Of a DNA stretch of 64,000 nt, positions 55,325 through 64,000 are shown piece after piece. The DNA is from Massospora cicadina. Taxonomy: Eukaryota; Entomophthoromycota; Entomophthoromycetes; Entomophthorales; Entomophthoraceae. Each line of letters starts with the position of its first letter. Position 1 is the first letter of the stretch. The translations under genes and the position numbers were made by a program. The notes beneath the pieces were generated by a model. That model made no database searches. It was not told the DNA's origin and saw only the letters and a list, made by a program, of their open reading frames with translations. The stretch is taken from NCBI GenBank assembly GCA_022478985.1, contig JAKSZP010013543.1, positions 19,620 to 83,619 of the forward strand. Reading direction: 5' to 3'.

Positions 55325-57230
55325 ATCACTTTCGAGTGAATTTATTAAAAAAGCATCCATTAAATTTTCCATCGCCACCTCCACCGTATCAGTTTTCATA
55401 CTATGTCAGTGGATCCGCCACCTGCTGCCCCAGCGTGGGGCAGCAGCGCTCCACCTGCTATCATTCTCCGCCCTGCAGGCAAATGCGTGCAAACTGGCTC
55501 ATCCAGTCCGCCTAATGCATCAGGCCAATTTGTTTCTCCAAGGGACTTATCATTACACTTAGCGCGAGTCCACCCAAACCACCCCCACCCACTTTCCCTA
55601 CCCCAATCCAATATTTTCTTTTGCCTCTGAGTCAAATATGGGCATCTCTTCCCATATGCCAACAAAGCGATAATTGAGCTGGCAACATCCAAGTTTTCAT
55701 CAGCGGGATTTATTGACTTCCGCCCTTATACGGGCTATTTTGATATAGGTTAGACCACTGAAGAGGACGCAGATGCTGCAGCATCTATGCCCTTAATATA
55801 TAAAAACACTTCTGTTTACACAACCCGTACAAACCTCCCCAGTGACACCACAATGGTGGTGACCTTTGCAAACCTTCCTTCGCACCTTCTGCCTCAAACA
55901 CTCTATGAAGAACTGATGATGGGGCTATCCAAATATGGTACAAACCCCATCCTCCACTTCCTGGTCCCAAGCGGAGCTGAGCGGTTAGCAGCACCATGGG
56001 CAATGGCCACCATTTCCCCCTACTAGCCAACCATAGCCCAGCACATCCCTCCACGTGTAATCCCATCTGCACCAGATCACTTCTTTGGCTCGTGTTGACA
56101 ACGGCCACACTATTTATCCCCTCTGCCATGAGTTGGATCATTCCAAAAAAACTGTAGCTTCAATTCAAAACAAAAGGAATCCGCCAAGCTCACACATGAG
56201 GCTACACAAACAGCGTTTGAGTGAGGATTTTGGCTTCCCCACACCCTCCAGCTGAACGCTCAAAAATTAACAAAACCTTTACAACCAAAGCCCAAGTCAG
56301 CTTAATTTCTAACAATATACCCAATCAGGAGCAGGTTTGGACCCATATTCAGTCCAACTAATTTAATGCCCCAAAACTTACCCAACCAAAACCTCATCCC
56401 TCTGAATCAATCATGATTAATCAAAATCCATGGGACCTATTGTATGAAATAACTGAATCTGGGGAAATTGTACCACCTCCCGACTTTCCAATTAATTTGG
56501 AACCATATCTACCTTCAGATTTCGATACCCCATACCCACCTAAGAAATATATCCCCAAACCCACTGCTACCCCATTTTTGAGTGACCATCAACTTTCTGA
56601 AGCTGCTGTGGCCTCTCCTGATAGCCACCATCTCCACAATGCCATGGCACAATCTGTCGCTCAATTTAATGATGGCTACGTAAAATCTTTTACCCTGCCA
56701 TTTTCCCTGAGGTTGTAAAGGTGAAAATTGAACGATTAAGGGAGACCGCCACCTTTGCTGTTAAGTAAGTTGTTGCACTGGCAGAATTTTCCCCCACCAC
56801 GTGCATCACCAGAGCCAATATAACTAAATTTTCCCAGCTTCCCAATGCACGCATACAAGCTGAACACCCTGGTGCCAAATTCCTAGATGCTGTGCTCTAG
56901 ACCCAGCTTGTTGACAAACAGCTTAACCCTTTTCCATTTTTCCTCAGCCCACATCCTGCGGATGCCCCAACCCCTTTGCTCTCAGCTTTAGTCCATCTCT
57001 TCATTAATGAAGAAGAAATCAAGAATCTGTCTGATACCCCCTCCCCTCCGCTATGGTGGGATAAGCGGTCCACAACTGCTACACCTGGTTGGCTAGGTTT
57101 TCCTTTTTGTTTTGGTGTTTTGCCACTCATTTAGGGAGTTTGGTTTGTTTTTTTGGTCGTTATTTTGTATCAGTACTGTCCATCCCCTGGTCAGCTTACC
57201 TCGAATAAATTTTAAAAAATAGAAATTATA
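55325..57230 (+). mobile_element. Gag-only LINE derivative B3
   Basis: 1.9-kb plus-strand copy with TSD ACATATGGATAGTAGA (55309-55324) and ACATATGGAAAGTAAA (57231-57246), 14 of 16. It lacks the first arm of the 5' hairpin: it begins at the loop (CATCACT) followed by TTCGAGTG, so it is probably slightly 5'-truncated. The 3' tail GTCCATCCCCTGGTCAGC...CGAATAAAT is the family tail. It is inserted in the LTR of M. Confidence 0.82.
55403..57060 (+). pseudogene. B3 gag-like ORF
   Basis: ATG at 55403 (MSVDPPPAAPAWGSSAPP), then stops and shifts. Readable blocks are YFDIG..TEEDADAAAS near 55740, VVTFANLPSHLLPQTLYEEL near 55855, LVPSGAERLAAP near 55965, APDHFFG near 56070, a ruined knuckle region near 56110, and the open block 56413-56718 with ESGEIVPPPDFP and AMAQSVAQ. 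A C-terminal segment, FSQLPNARIQAE, lies near 56830. Colinear with B2. Confidence 0.7.
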
Positions 57231-57246
57231 ACATATGGAAAGTAAA

Positions 57247-58038
57247 AGTTCATTAATGTACCAAAGGCCCCCAAGGTAAACTATATGGTTACAATGGGGG
57301 CAACCACGAGTCTTGTAGGGGCAACCCCCAAGGGTGGGAGAGGCAAGGAGGATGACAGCTCCTCCAGGGTTTGTGGTTGCTGGCCTTTGGATTTGAACAC
57401 GAGAGCTTGCATGCCAGCAAGGGGTGGCACAGGGGCTGCCGCACAATCAGAGGTGAGGATGGAGGGGGATATGACCTGCAAAGGGGATTGGGACCAAGCT
57501 TCCCCTGGATGGGGTGTTCCAGGGCCCACAGATGGGCCAAGACATTGGTGACTAAGCTAGTTGTGGACCCTGAGTCTGCGAGCGGTGAGGCAGGGCCACT
57601 CTGGTGCTGCTCCAACAGGGGAGTGTTTTTGGAAAACTCAGGAGTAGAATGGATGGGAGGGTTCACATTAAACAGACCCAAGGTAACGAATGAGACAGTG
57701 TGTTTGTCATTGGGGCGAGGTGGTTTATTGAATTTATGATCTGCCACCACATGGTGGGGTCAAGTGACTGGATGATCCAGTAGGCAAACACTGGTATGAG
57801 AACTTGGGCGATGGCACATTTCATCAGATTGATCAGCAGAATTTTAGTAAAAAAAGTAAGTTGGATGTAGGCAGCGGCAAGCTGTACATTGAATTCAAAT
57901 TTTATTAAGTGCAAAGTGTGGAAGATAGGAGGTTGAACTGACAACTGCCCCTGGGCAGGGCAGTTGCCTTAAATACCAGGTAAATTGTATAGGGGGTATC
58001 TTGGGATGTTGTTTGGGTTTTGTAATGGGGTTTGTTGG
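57247..58038 (-). repeat. 3' LTR of chromovirus M, middle segment
   Basis: Holds open frames on both strands (for example minus 57750-57289) without any domain; assigned to the LTR of M by position between B3 and the TRIM. The last five bases, GTTGG, are the TRIM target duplication. Confidence 0.5.
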
Positions 58039-58565
58039 TGTCAGGATTCTCCATTGATTGGGGGAAGCCCCAACTAGGTGTCATGACCCGCCTTCAGGTG
58101 GATGCCAGATTGGGCTTCCCATTAAATTGGGTTGAGCCCAATCTGAAGTATCGGGGACTGGCTCAATAATTAAATTATTTAAATTTGAATTCGGTACCAG
58201 TGACTAATGCTGAGTATGCCAACCACTCAATCAGGTCGTGGCAAAACTCCCTTTCAGTGCTCACACCCAATCGATTATCCTTTTTGGGTGCACCGGCGAC
58301 TTATGCTGAGGATGCGCCCATTTCCTTGTAATCTATTTGTTTATTCATTGGCAGCAATCAATGCTGATACTTTCCAATCCTTTCCTTCCCAATCCCTCGA
58401 GGTCATATAAATGCCTTGAGGATCCTTTCAAGAAATGGTCCATTTCTTCCAATTAATTTTCCATTTTTGGCTTTATTTTGGGCCTTGATGGCCTTTTAAA
58501 TCTCTGGGGGCTTCAGGGCCCTGTTAAAGGGATCAGGTTGGAGTTCCTCCCCTGAAAACCCAACA
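58039..58565 (+). repeat. 5' LTR of the TRIM element
   Basis: TGTCAGGATTCTCC...AAAACCCAACA; TATA box CATATAAAT at 58404-58412. Confidence 0.9.
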
Positions 58566-58566
58566 A

Positions 58567-58584
58567 TAGTGCTCACTACAGGGG
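58567..58584 (+). other. Primer-binding site of the TRIM element
   Basis: TAGTGCTCACTACAGGGG, one base inside the LTR; differs from J's PBS by a single G-to-A change. Confidence 0.8.
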
Positions 58585-58659
58585 CACCTGAGCTCTCAGC
58601 AAAAGCTAAAAATGGATGGAGGAGGGCGGCCCCTGGCCTCTGACCCAAGAGGGCAAGCC

Positions 58660-58850
58660 AGATAACTGGGGTGTCATCCCCAAAGCTGGCCTCAGCGCCG
58701 ATTCTGGCCCCAGTGCCAATGCTGGGTCCTCCTCCCAATGCCAGCTCCCATGCTGATGCCAGCCCCTGGGCTAATACTGGGTGCCAATCCTGATGCTGGC
58801 CCCAGTGCCAATGCCAGCTCCCATGCCAATGCCTGGGCCACTCCCTGATG
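58660..58850 (+). repeat. GC-rich imperfect tandem repeats in the TRIM interior
   Basis: Repeated GGCCCCAGTGCCAATGC and CAATGCCAGCTCCCATGC strings about 80-90 bases apart, with shorter degenerate copies between. Distinctly GC-rich against an AT-rich window. No reading frame has recognisable meaning. Confidence 0.6.
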
Positions 58851-58968
58851 ACGCTCACTAGATCCCTCCATCATGTCTGCGCTGGCTGCCTTGGCCCGTT
58901 CCTCCCCGCCAACTGATCTGGCGCCCCCGCCTCAGCTCTAACCCCTAGTCAAAGCTTGGAGGGGGCTC

Positions 58969-59498
58969 TGTCAGGATTCTCCCTTGATTGAGGGAAGCCC
59001 CAACTAGGGGTCGTGACCCACCTTCAGGCAGATACCAGATTGGGCTCCCTATTAAATTGGGTTGAGCCCAATCTGAAGTATTGGGGACCGGCCCCAATAA
59101 TTGAATTATTATTTAAATTAAAATTCAGAACTGGCGACTAATGCTGATGATGCTGACCACTCAATTGGGTTGCAGCAAAATCCCTTTAGCACTCGCACCT
59201 AATTGATTATCCTTTTTGGTCACACCGGCAACATATGATGAGGGTGATCTCATTTCCTTGTAATTTATTCATTCATTTGTTGGTGGGAATCAATGCTGAT
59301 ACTTCCTGATCCTTTCCTTCCTGATCCCTCAAGGTCATATAAATACCTTGAGGATTCTTTCAATAAATGGACCGTTTCTTCCAATTCCTTTTCCGCTTTT
59401 AGCTTTATTTTGGGCCTTGATGGCCTTTTAACTTGGTGGGGGCTTCGGGGCCCTATTAATAGGGATTGGGTTGGAGTTCCTCCCCCAAAAACCTGACA
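58969..59498 (+). repeat. 3' LTR of the TRIM element
   Basis: 530 bp, TGTCAGG...CCTGACA. The TATA box CATATAAAT (59336-59344) is framed by perfect 9-bp inverted arms CCTCAAGGT/ACCTTGAGG (59327-59335, 59345-59353). An AATAAA follows at about 59362. Confidence 0.9.
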
Positions 59499-59503
59499 GT
59501 TGG

Positions 59504-60239
59504 CTAGCATAGAGGGGGGTAGAGTGAAACTTAAGAGATTTTGGCAAAATCGAAAAAAATTCAATTTTTTCCATACTCTTGGGACCAAACCAAGTCAACA
59601 GTACTGATCCAGGTCCTGTTCATCCAAGTCTGCCTGTTCACATGATTCGGATTTTCCAGATTCTTCCCAGGAGGCAGGGGCCATTAGGTTGGGTTGTTTG
59701 AGACATTTTATTTTTTAGTACTAGATGGTCCCCTTGTTTGAGACATTTTCTAAACTCCCAATTGGACTATTCACGTATGAACTTCTCAGATCCATCCTGG
59801 AGCGTTATGGCAACTGGTATGAGTCGTTTGATACCTGGTTCTAGATCCAAGTCATGCCAACCTGATTTCTGGTGCCAACAAGTCTGGACTGGCTCCACAG
59901 ACTGGAATTTTCAGGCTGGGCTCCGATGTTGGAAAATGCTATCTCCCCAAAATTTTGACATAGTTTCCCTGAGGAGTGGAGGGTCCCAGGGGCCTGGCTA
60001 TGGCCTCTGGTGTGCGTAATATCTCTGCAGAGTCCCTCTATAAAACTTACCGGTGTTGAGGAGGGGGAAGAGGTGGGAATGGGTTATCCTTGGGGGGAGA
60101 GAAGTCACCCAGCACTCAGCTACCATGTGTGCCGAGTCGCTCAACTGCAACAGTGGTCAATTGGCCCTTGTGACCTCTTTTTGTTCTGAAGGGGTGATGC
60201 TCCCTATCAAGTTGCAGGGGCAGGTCTCCAGGGCTTACA
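59504..60239 (-). repeat. 3' LTR of chromovirus M, 5' segment
   Basis: Adjacent to the chromodomain; reads on minus like the H LTR start (VSPG..PL translation strings and GTGTAAGC edge). A purine-rich AAAAATGAAAGGG lies just outside it, equivalent to the PPT of H. Confidence 0.65.
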
Positions 60240-60806
60240 CTACCCTTTCATTTTTGAAAAAGAGGATTCCACCACTGGGGGCATGGACCAAGGCATAAGT
60301 TTTGTGCCGCTCTGGTAGTTTTATGGCCAGTATTGGCGTGATCTTCTGGGGGGATGGGGGGCTGCTGGGTGGGAAGTGTGGAATTCCTCTATCATATCCT
60401 TGCAGTTTGCACAATCATGCGCGTTCACCCAGCTGTTCTCATATGAGGGGTAGCCTTTCCAGGCGGCCAAGTATCACTCAGATTGACAGGACCTGCGGGA
60501 AGCCAGGATAGCCTCCACCTCTACTTCCTGGAATTCCCCTATGACAACTGGCTCCGGGGATGTTAGCCTTTACCATTTGAAGGGGGTTAGGAGGGAGGTG
60601 TGGAAGACATTGTGCTGCTTCCAGTGCGTATGCAGTTTCAAAAAGTAGGATCCATTGCTTAGATTCTTCTCAACCTCGAAGGGTCCTGAGCATTTGCCTG
60701 CTAGCTTATGGGTGAGGGTTTTTAGGGGAAGGTTGCAGGTATCTAACATGACAAGGGAATCAACGTTGATCTCATGTCCTGGAAGGTGCTTCCTATCATC
60801 AAACTT
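60240..60806 (-). pseudogene. Chromovirus M integrase C-terminus and chromodomain
   Basis: From 60806 leftward: RKHLPGHEINVDSLVMLDTC, LTHKLAGKCSGPFEVEKNLS (GPF module), GSYFLKLHTHWKQHNVFHTS and LLTPFKW. Then the chromodomain VEVEAILASRR and YLAAWKGYPSYENSWVNAHD near 60420-60480, with its aromatic/WKGYP/SW signature well kept. Few stops, so this is a better-preserved copy than H. It is cut at 60807 by LINE A2. Confidence 0.8.
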
Positions 60807-60819
60807 ACTTTTCTCTCTC

Positions 60820-60839
60820 GTTGCAATTACTTTTGCAAC
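60820..60839 (+). other. 5'-terminal hairpin of LINE A2
   Basis: Perfect 7-bp stem GTTGCAA/TTGCAAC, loop TTACTT, 13 bases from the element's 5' end. Confidence 0.75.
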
Positions 60840-60899
60840 TTATTCAATTCAAATCTGATTCTAGTTTGATAATCTCACAGAGGAGATTAGTCTGCGCCC

Positions 60900-62148
60900 A
60901 TGTCAGGGAGCAGTTGAGCAAGTAAGGTAAGAGGAGCAGGTGGTAGGCCTGCAGCCTCAAACATTCGAAAATGCCCCGGAGAAACTGGTGGAATAGAAAA
61001 AAAATTAAAAAACTGGCGGTCACTATTTCCCCAGAAATCCTCGCTTGGCAAGCGCGATACAACCAGTGCATCAACACGCTGCACTCCCAACCACTCTCGT
61101 TGGTGGAATATGGAGTCCATGTGTTTGTGGACATCCAACAAACAGCTCTATGGGAAAAATTTTGTGGGTATGTGCACACTTTTTTCCTGACCACAGTGTA
61201 CATCGCACCTCACTCCATGTCACGCGGTTGGCTGGACCTCAGTTTTGAAAATAAGGAGGCAGCAGACGAAGCTGCTGCAGTGTGCATAGTGATTGACCTC
61301 CCCGAAGGGCAATAGGTCATTGAAACCAAATGCACCAGATGGACAAAATAAAACCAAATTTCCTCACGTTTGACTTTTTGCCTACTACAGTAAAACGTGC
61401 CATTTTGGAGCAACACCTGAAAGATGTTCTCACCATTTACAGCGAAATACAATCTTTTGAGATGCAATGCTTTATGCTGATGCCACACCTGTGCACTGGC
61501 AAATCCATTGCAGTTCTGACCCCAACTGAGGAAATTGTAAAAACCCTAACCCAGATCCTGAACTCCACATATATCAATATTGAAGGGCATACCACCCACC
61601 CTTTCCAGGTAACCGTGGACAGCGCGCCCCCCATCTGCACCCACTGTGACGCATTTGGCCATAAGGCACATGCATGCCCCACCAAGGAGGGCATCACATT
61701 CTTAGAGCACCCCTCGGCGGCCATGGCCAGCGGAGAGGCGCACTACAAACCAACTGCAAGCACCAAGGAGGCTTTCCTGTGGGGAGCACAAGGCTGCTAC
61801 CTATTGGTAAAGCCCATCTCCCCGCAGGAGCGGAAGAAGGCCAAGCAGGCCCATAGGGCCGCGTCCAAGGAAGCGTCCAAAGTCACCATCACTATCCCAC
61901 ACTCCCAACGCCAGGAGGACATTAGAAGCTTCGCGGCGAAAGCAACTCAGGAATCCATCAACCAATCAGATTGTGAAGCCCACGCTGATTGGGCCACCCA
62001 ATCTGAGGATCCATTGTGCAACTCAATTTTACCCAATCTTTGCAACTCAGCTCTAATGAAACTGATTTGGTCTCCAACCTACCTGAAAAAAAATTTTGAC
62101 CCACTCAATGGTGCACCAAACTCATCCGCACCGCAAAAATTTGTCTGA
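60900..62148 (+). pseudogene. LINE A2 ORF1 (CCHC protein)
   Basis: ATG at 60900, at the same place as A1. The first part is frameshifted near 60930-60970 relative to A1. The block up to 61312 includes SMSRGWLDLSFENKEAADEA and ends at a TAG; a second block, 61330-62148, is open for 272 codons. That block has FLTFDFLPTTVKRAILEQHL, MLMPHLCTGKSIAVLTP, an intact knuckle CTHCDAFGHKAHAC (61637-61678) and the basic ERKKAKQAHRAASKE region. It is the best-preserved ORF1 here. Confidence 0.85.
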
Positions 62149-62315
62149 CGTCAGAGAAACAAAAAGTGAAGGCAAAAGCCAACGTGAACCTTTCTGCTAA
62201 AATCAACAAAAATACCAATAGCGTTGCTGCAAACACCTGTGCTGCTGTGAAGGCCCATGGGGATCTAGAGGAGGCTAGTGGGCCAGGGTGCCCACCCCCT
62301 CACACCTAAGGTGTA

Positions 62316-64000
62316 ATGGGGGAAACCTTCACTTTAGGGATGTTGAATATCGCCGGACTCAAGGCCTCGCCATCCCGGGCTAGTAAACTGAGTTTTTTAC
62401 AAAAAATTTACTCATGGATATCCTGGCCATCCAGGAGTCCCACTGTCTGTGAGGTTCCAAGGATGCTTGGAAAACCATGCTCCTCCCATCCCTATCCTTT
62501 TGGTCAGAGCACTGTGGGGTGCTAGTTCTGAAAAACAATTTTTTTAAATTTTTATCGTTGGAATCCTTCCTCAATGGCTGAGTCCTCATTGTCACTTTCT
62601 CGTGGGCTGACATGGCACATGCTATCATCAACATCTACGCCCCAACCTGTGCATGAGAACATCAGGAATTTTTCTTGTTGGTCAAATCCCTCCCATTACC
62701 CACAGACCCTTTCATAGTCAGTGATATGAACTGTTGGCTAAACATACCAACGGACTGTTGGCCTTCCACCTCTTATGCCCCCCAGGGTCACGTAGAACTT
62801 CGCGTTCTAAAGGCCACCCTTGGGTTAATGGATGCGCTGCTGCAGTGAGCCCCGCTGCTCAAAAACATGGCGCGACCCCACGCCCATAACAGCCAATTAA
62901 GGTCCATGACCCGCATAGACCTTATCCTTACATTGGCGAAATTCCAACCCCACATTTCTCACTTCAAAACAACAAAAATGGAATTCTCCGACCACTGGCT
63001 GGTCTTGATAACCTACCACCTACCTGTCACAGTGGCTAAGGCCCCACGTTGGTGCAAACTCCGCCCTCCTGAACTTGCGTCGCCAGGATTTTCCACTTGG
63101 GTGGAATCAGCAATTTTGTAAAAAGGTTTGTTACACCATTTTGCGCGAACCCCATCTCCACATGGGCAGCCTTCAAAGAGGATACCATCCGCCACTCTCA
63201 CCACCTCTCCTATCGATGTTCATGAGCCACATTAGCCATCATCTCGCGCTCTCTAGCAGAGTTGCCACACCTGGAGTCCAACATTCCAGCCACAGGATAC
63301 AGCCCTGCATGGGGCCGGAAGTGGGCGGAGGCAGCCGCCTGCCTCAACGTGCTTAAAAGGCAACACAAACATCGGGTTTGTGTTTAGTACAGGGCCAAAT
63401 GCATTACAGAGGGCGACAAGAGCACCGCATATTTTTTAAAAAAATTTCGCACCACGCCAGAGCGTGGCCTGCACAAAGGTGCAAAGATCAGATGATTCCA
63501 TCGTGGATACACCAGCTGAAGTGGCAATCAAAACAAAAAAGTATTACTCCAAGTTATACCAATCCATTCCAATTCAGCTGGCTGAAGTGGCGGAATTTCT
63601 CAACCAAACCCACATCCGCACCATTTCCTGATAACTGGAAATAATGAATTTGATTAATCCAAACAAGTTATGGACAGCCATCCGCGGTGCACCAAACTGG
63701 AAATGCCCAGGCCCAGATGGCATTCCATATGAATTCTATAAAAAGTACTTCAAATATATCTCCCCACTACTGCTTGCCTCACTTAACTAGAACCTTCTGG
63801 AAACGCGCCTCCTACCAGGAGGACAAGAGGCCTTCACCATCAAATTCTTCAAGAAAGAGGACAAGCTAGACTTAGCCAACTGGCGCCCCATTTCTTTAAG
63901 TAACACGGATACAAAAAATTTTAACAAAAATCATGGCTAACCGTTTAGGGATTGTAGCATCTGCCACCATCTCCCCAGAATAATTCGGTTTCATACCCAG
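62316..64000 (+). pseudogene. LINE A2 ORF2 (EEP endonuclease and RT start)
   Basis: ATG at 62316 (MGETFTLGMLNIAGLKAS). After a frameshift, DILAIQESHCL near 62416 carries the endonuclease catalytic motif (Q-E-S/T-H). SDMNCWLNIPTD near 62720 stands for GDMN, MTRIDLILT near 62910, and FSDHWLVLITY near 62985 keeps the SDH motif. RT begins near 63665 with CPGPDGIPYEFYKKYFKY, LLPGGQEA..FKKEDKLDLANWRPI and SLSNTDTK. Stops (for example TGA at 62847, TAG at 63788) and shifts break it. Confidence 0.8.

Larger units (their letters stand above)
58039..59498 (+). mobile_element. Non-autonomous LTR retrotransposon (TRIM-like)
   Basis: Complete 1,460-bp element: LTR 58039-58565, 403-bp internal region, LTR 58969-59498, perfect 5-bp TSD GTTGG (58034-58038, 59499-59503). 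The PBS at 58567-58584 is nearly identical to J's, and a purine tract GGAGGGGGC precedes the 3' LTR. No gag or pol. The LTRs are similar to each other and the element is one of the better preserved in the window. Likely copied in trans by G/J-type gypsies. Confidence 0.9.
55165..60806 (-). mobile_element. Chromovirus M, 3' end (with B3 and TRIM inside)
   Basis: A minus-strand relative of H. The integrase C-terminus and chromodomain (60240-60806) are followed by a 3' LTR ending at 60239 with the same GCTTACA edge as H's GGACTTACA. The LTR continues leftward through 59504-60239, 57247-58038 and 55165-55324; its far end near 55205-55265 (TCAGG...GAGCACCC...CCAGAATGCCA) matches H's LTR near its TG end. 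The rest of M is displaced beyond LINE A2, out of the window. Confidence 0.7.
60807..64000 (+). mobile_element. LINE copy A2, 5' part (cut by window end)
   Basis: Plus-strand counterpart of A1, the two lying as inverted copies at either end of the window. Contains the 5' hairpin, ORF1 and the first half of ORF2 to the RT palm start. The insertion point in M integrase is sharp. The 3' end is outside, so no TSD can be scored. Confidence 0.88.

Noticed and set aside
57289..57750. A 153-codon Pro/Ser-rich minus-strand frame
   Set aside because: Lies within the LTR of M between B3 and the TRIM, with overlapping open frames on the other strand; no recognisable domain.
58496..58858. A Trp/His/Gly-rich minus-strand frame in the TRIM
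   Set aside because: It is the translation of the GC-rich tandem repeats, not a protein family.
58039..59498. A 0.53-kb tandem duplication
   Set aside because: PBS, purine tract and perfect TSD show it is an LTR pair of a short retroelement.
1..64000. CRISPR arrays, bacterial operons, riboswitches, tRNA or rRNA genes
   Set aside because: None of the required repeat spacing, Shine-Dalgarno-led gene chains or RNA secondary-structure signatures were seen; the window is eukaryotic repeat DNA.
1..64000. Classical RIP (strong CpA to TpA) as a firm conclusion
   Set aside because: Many changes are transitions, but transversions and indels are frequent in LTR comparisons by eye; it needs counting.

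Overview
This is a eukaryotic, almost certainly fungal, repeat-only window. I find no intact cellular gene, tRNA, rRNA or CRISPR array. Nearly everything readable is a decayed retrotransposon of one of two kinds: Ty3/gypsy-type LTR elements, some with a C-terminal chromodomain, and LINEs with a CCHC ORF1 and an EEP endonuclease-reverse transcriptase ORF2. A fungus is inferred from this mix (chromoviruses plus Tad1/R1-like LINEs without a visible RNase H); the phylum cannot be read from the window. Every coding region carries stops or frameshifts, so all are called pseudogenes.

Layout. 1-2412: LINE copy A1 (minus), head-to-head with a fragment (B1) of a gag-only LINE derivative. 3136-3974: a candidate LTR followed by about 4.4 kb of unreadable AT-rich decay. 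About 8.4-38.5 kb: a four-level nest. Outer gypsy I holds a reverse-oriented solo LTR (8775-9333) and a complete gypsy G (10694-37208). G was then hit by chromovirus H (14158-21563, minus), LINE D (21830-27218, minus) and LINE C (27926-35076, plus). LINE C itself contains the gag-only element B2 (30424-32291). Most of these insertions have recognisable target-site duplications, and removing them restores colinear gypsy pol. 39.2-42.7 kb: 5' part of gypsy L (plus). 43.2-55.2 kb: gypsy K (minus), split by gypsy J (45796-53133, minus, TSD GTCAG). 55.2-60.8 kb: 3' LTR and chromodomain end of chromovirus M (minus); its LTR contains gag-only element B3 and a 1.46-kb non-autonomous LTR element (TRIM-like, TSD GTTGG). 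60807-64000: LINE copy A2 (plus), cut by the window end.

How the parts work together. LINEs A, C and D supply endonuclease/RT. The B elements share the LINE 5' hairpin (seen in B2), an ORF1-like CCHC protein and the LINE 3' tail, but have no endonuclease or RT, so they look like LINE-dependent 'half-LINEs'. Gypsies G and J and the TRIM share an 18-nt primer-binding site, so the TRIM was probably copied by G/J-type machinery. G, J, K and L all show a dUTPase-like segment between protease and RT. The most unusual signal is a short hairpin at the extreme 5' end of the LINEs and of B2: its stem sequence changes from copy to copy while pairing is kept, and the loop stays TYAYTT-like.
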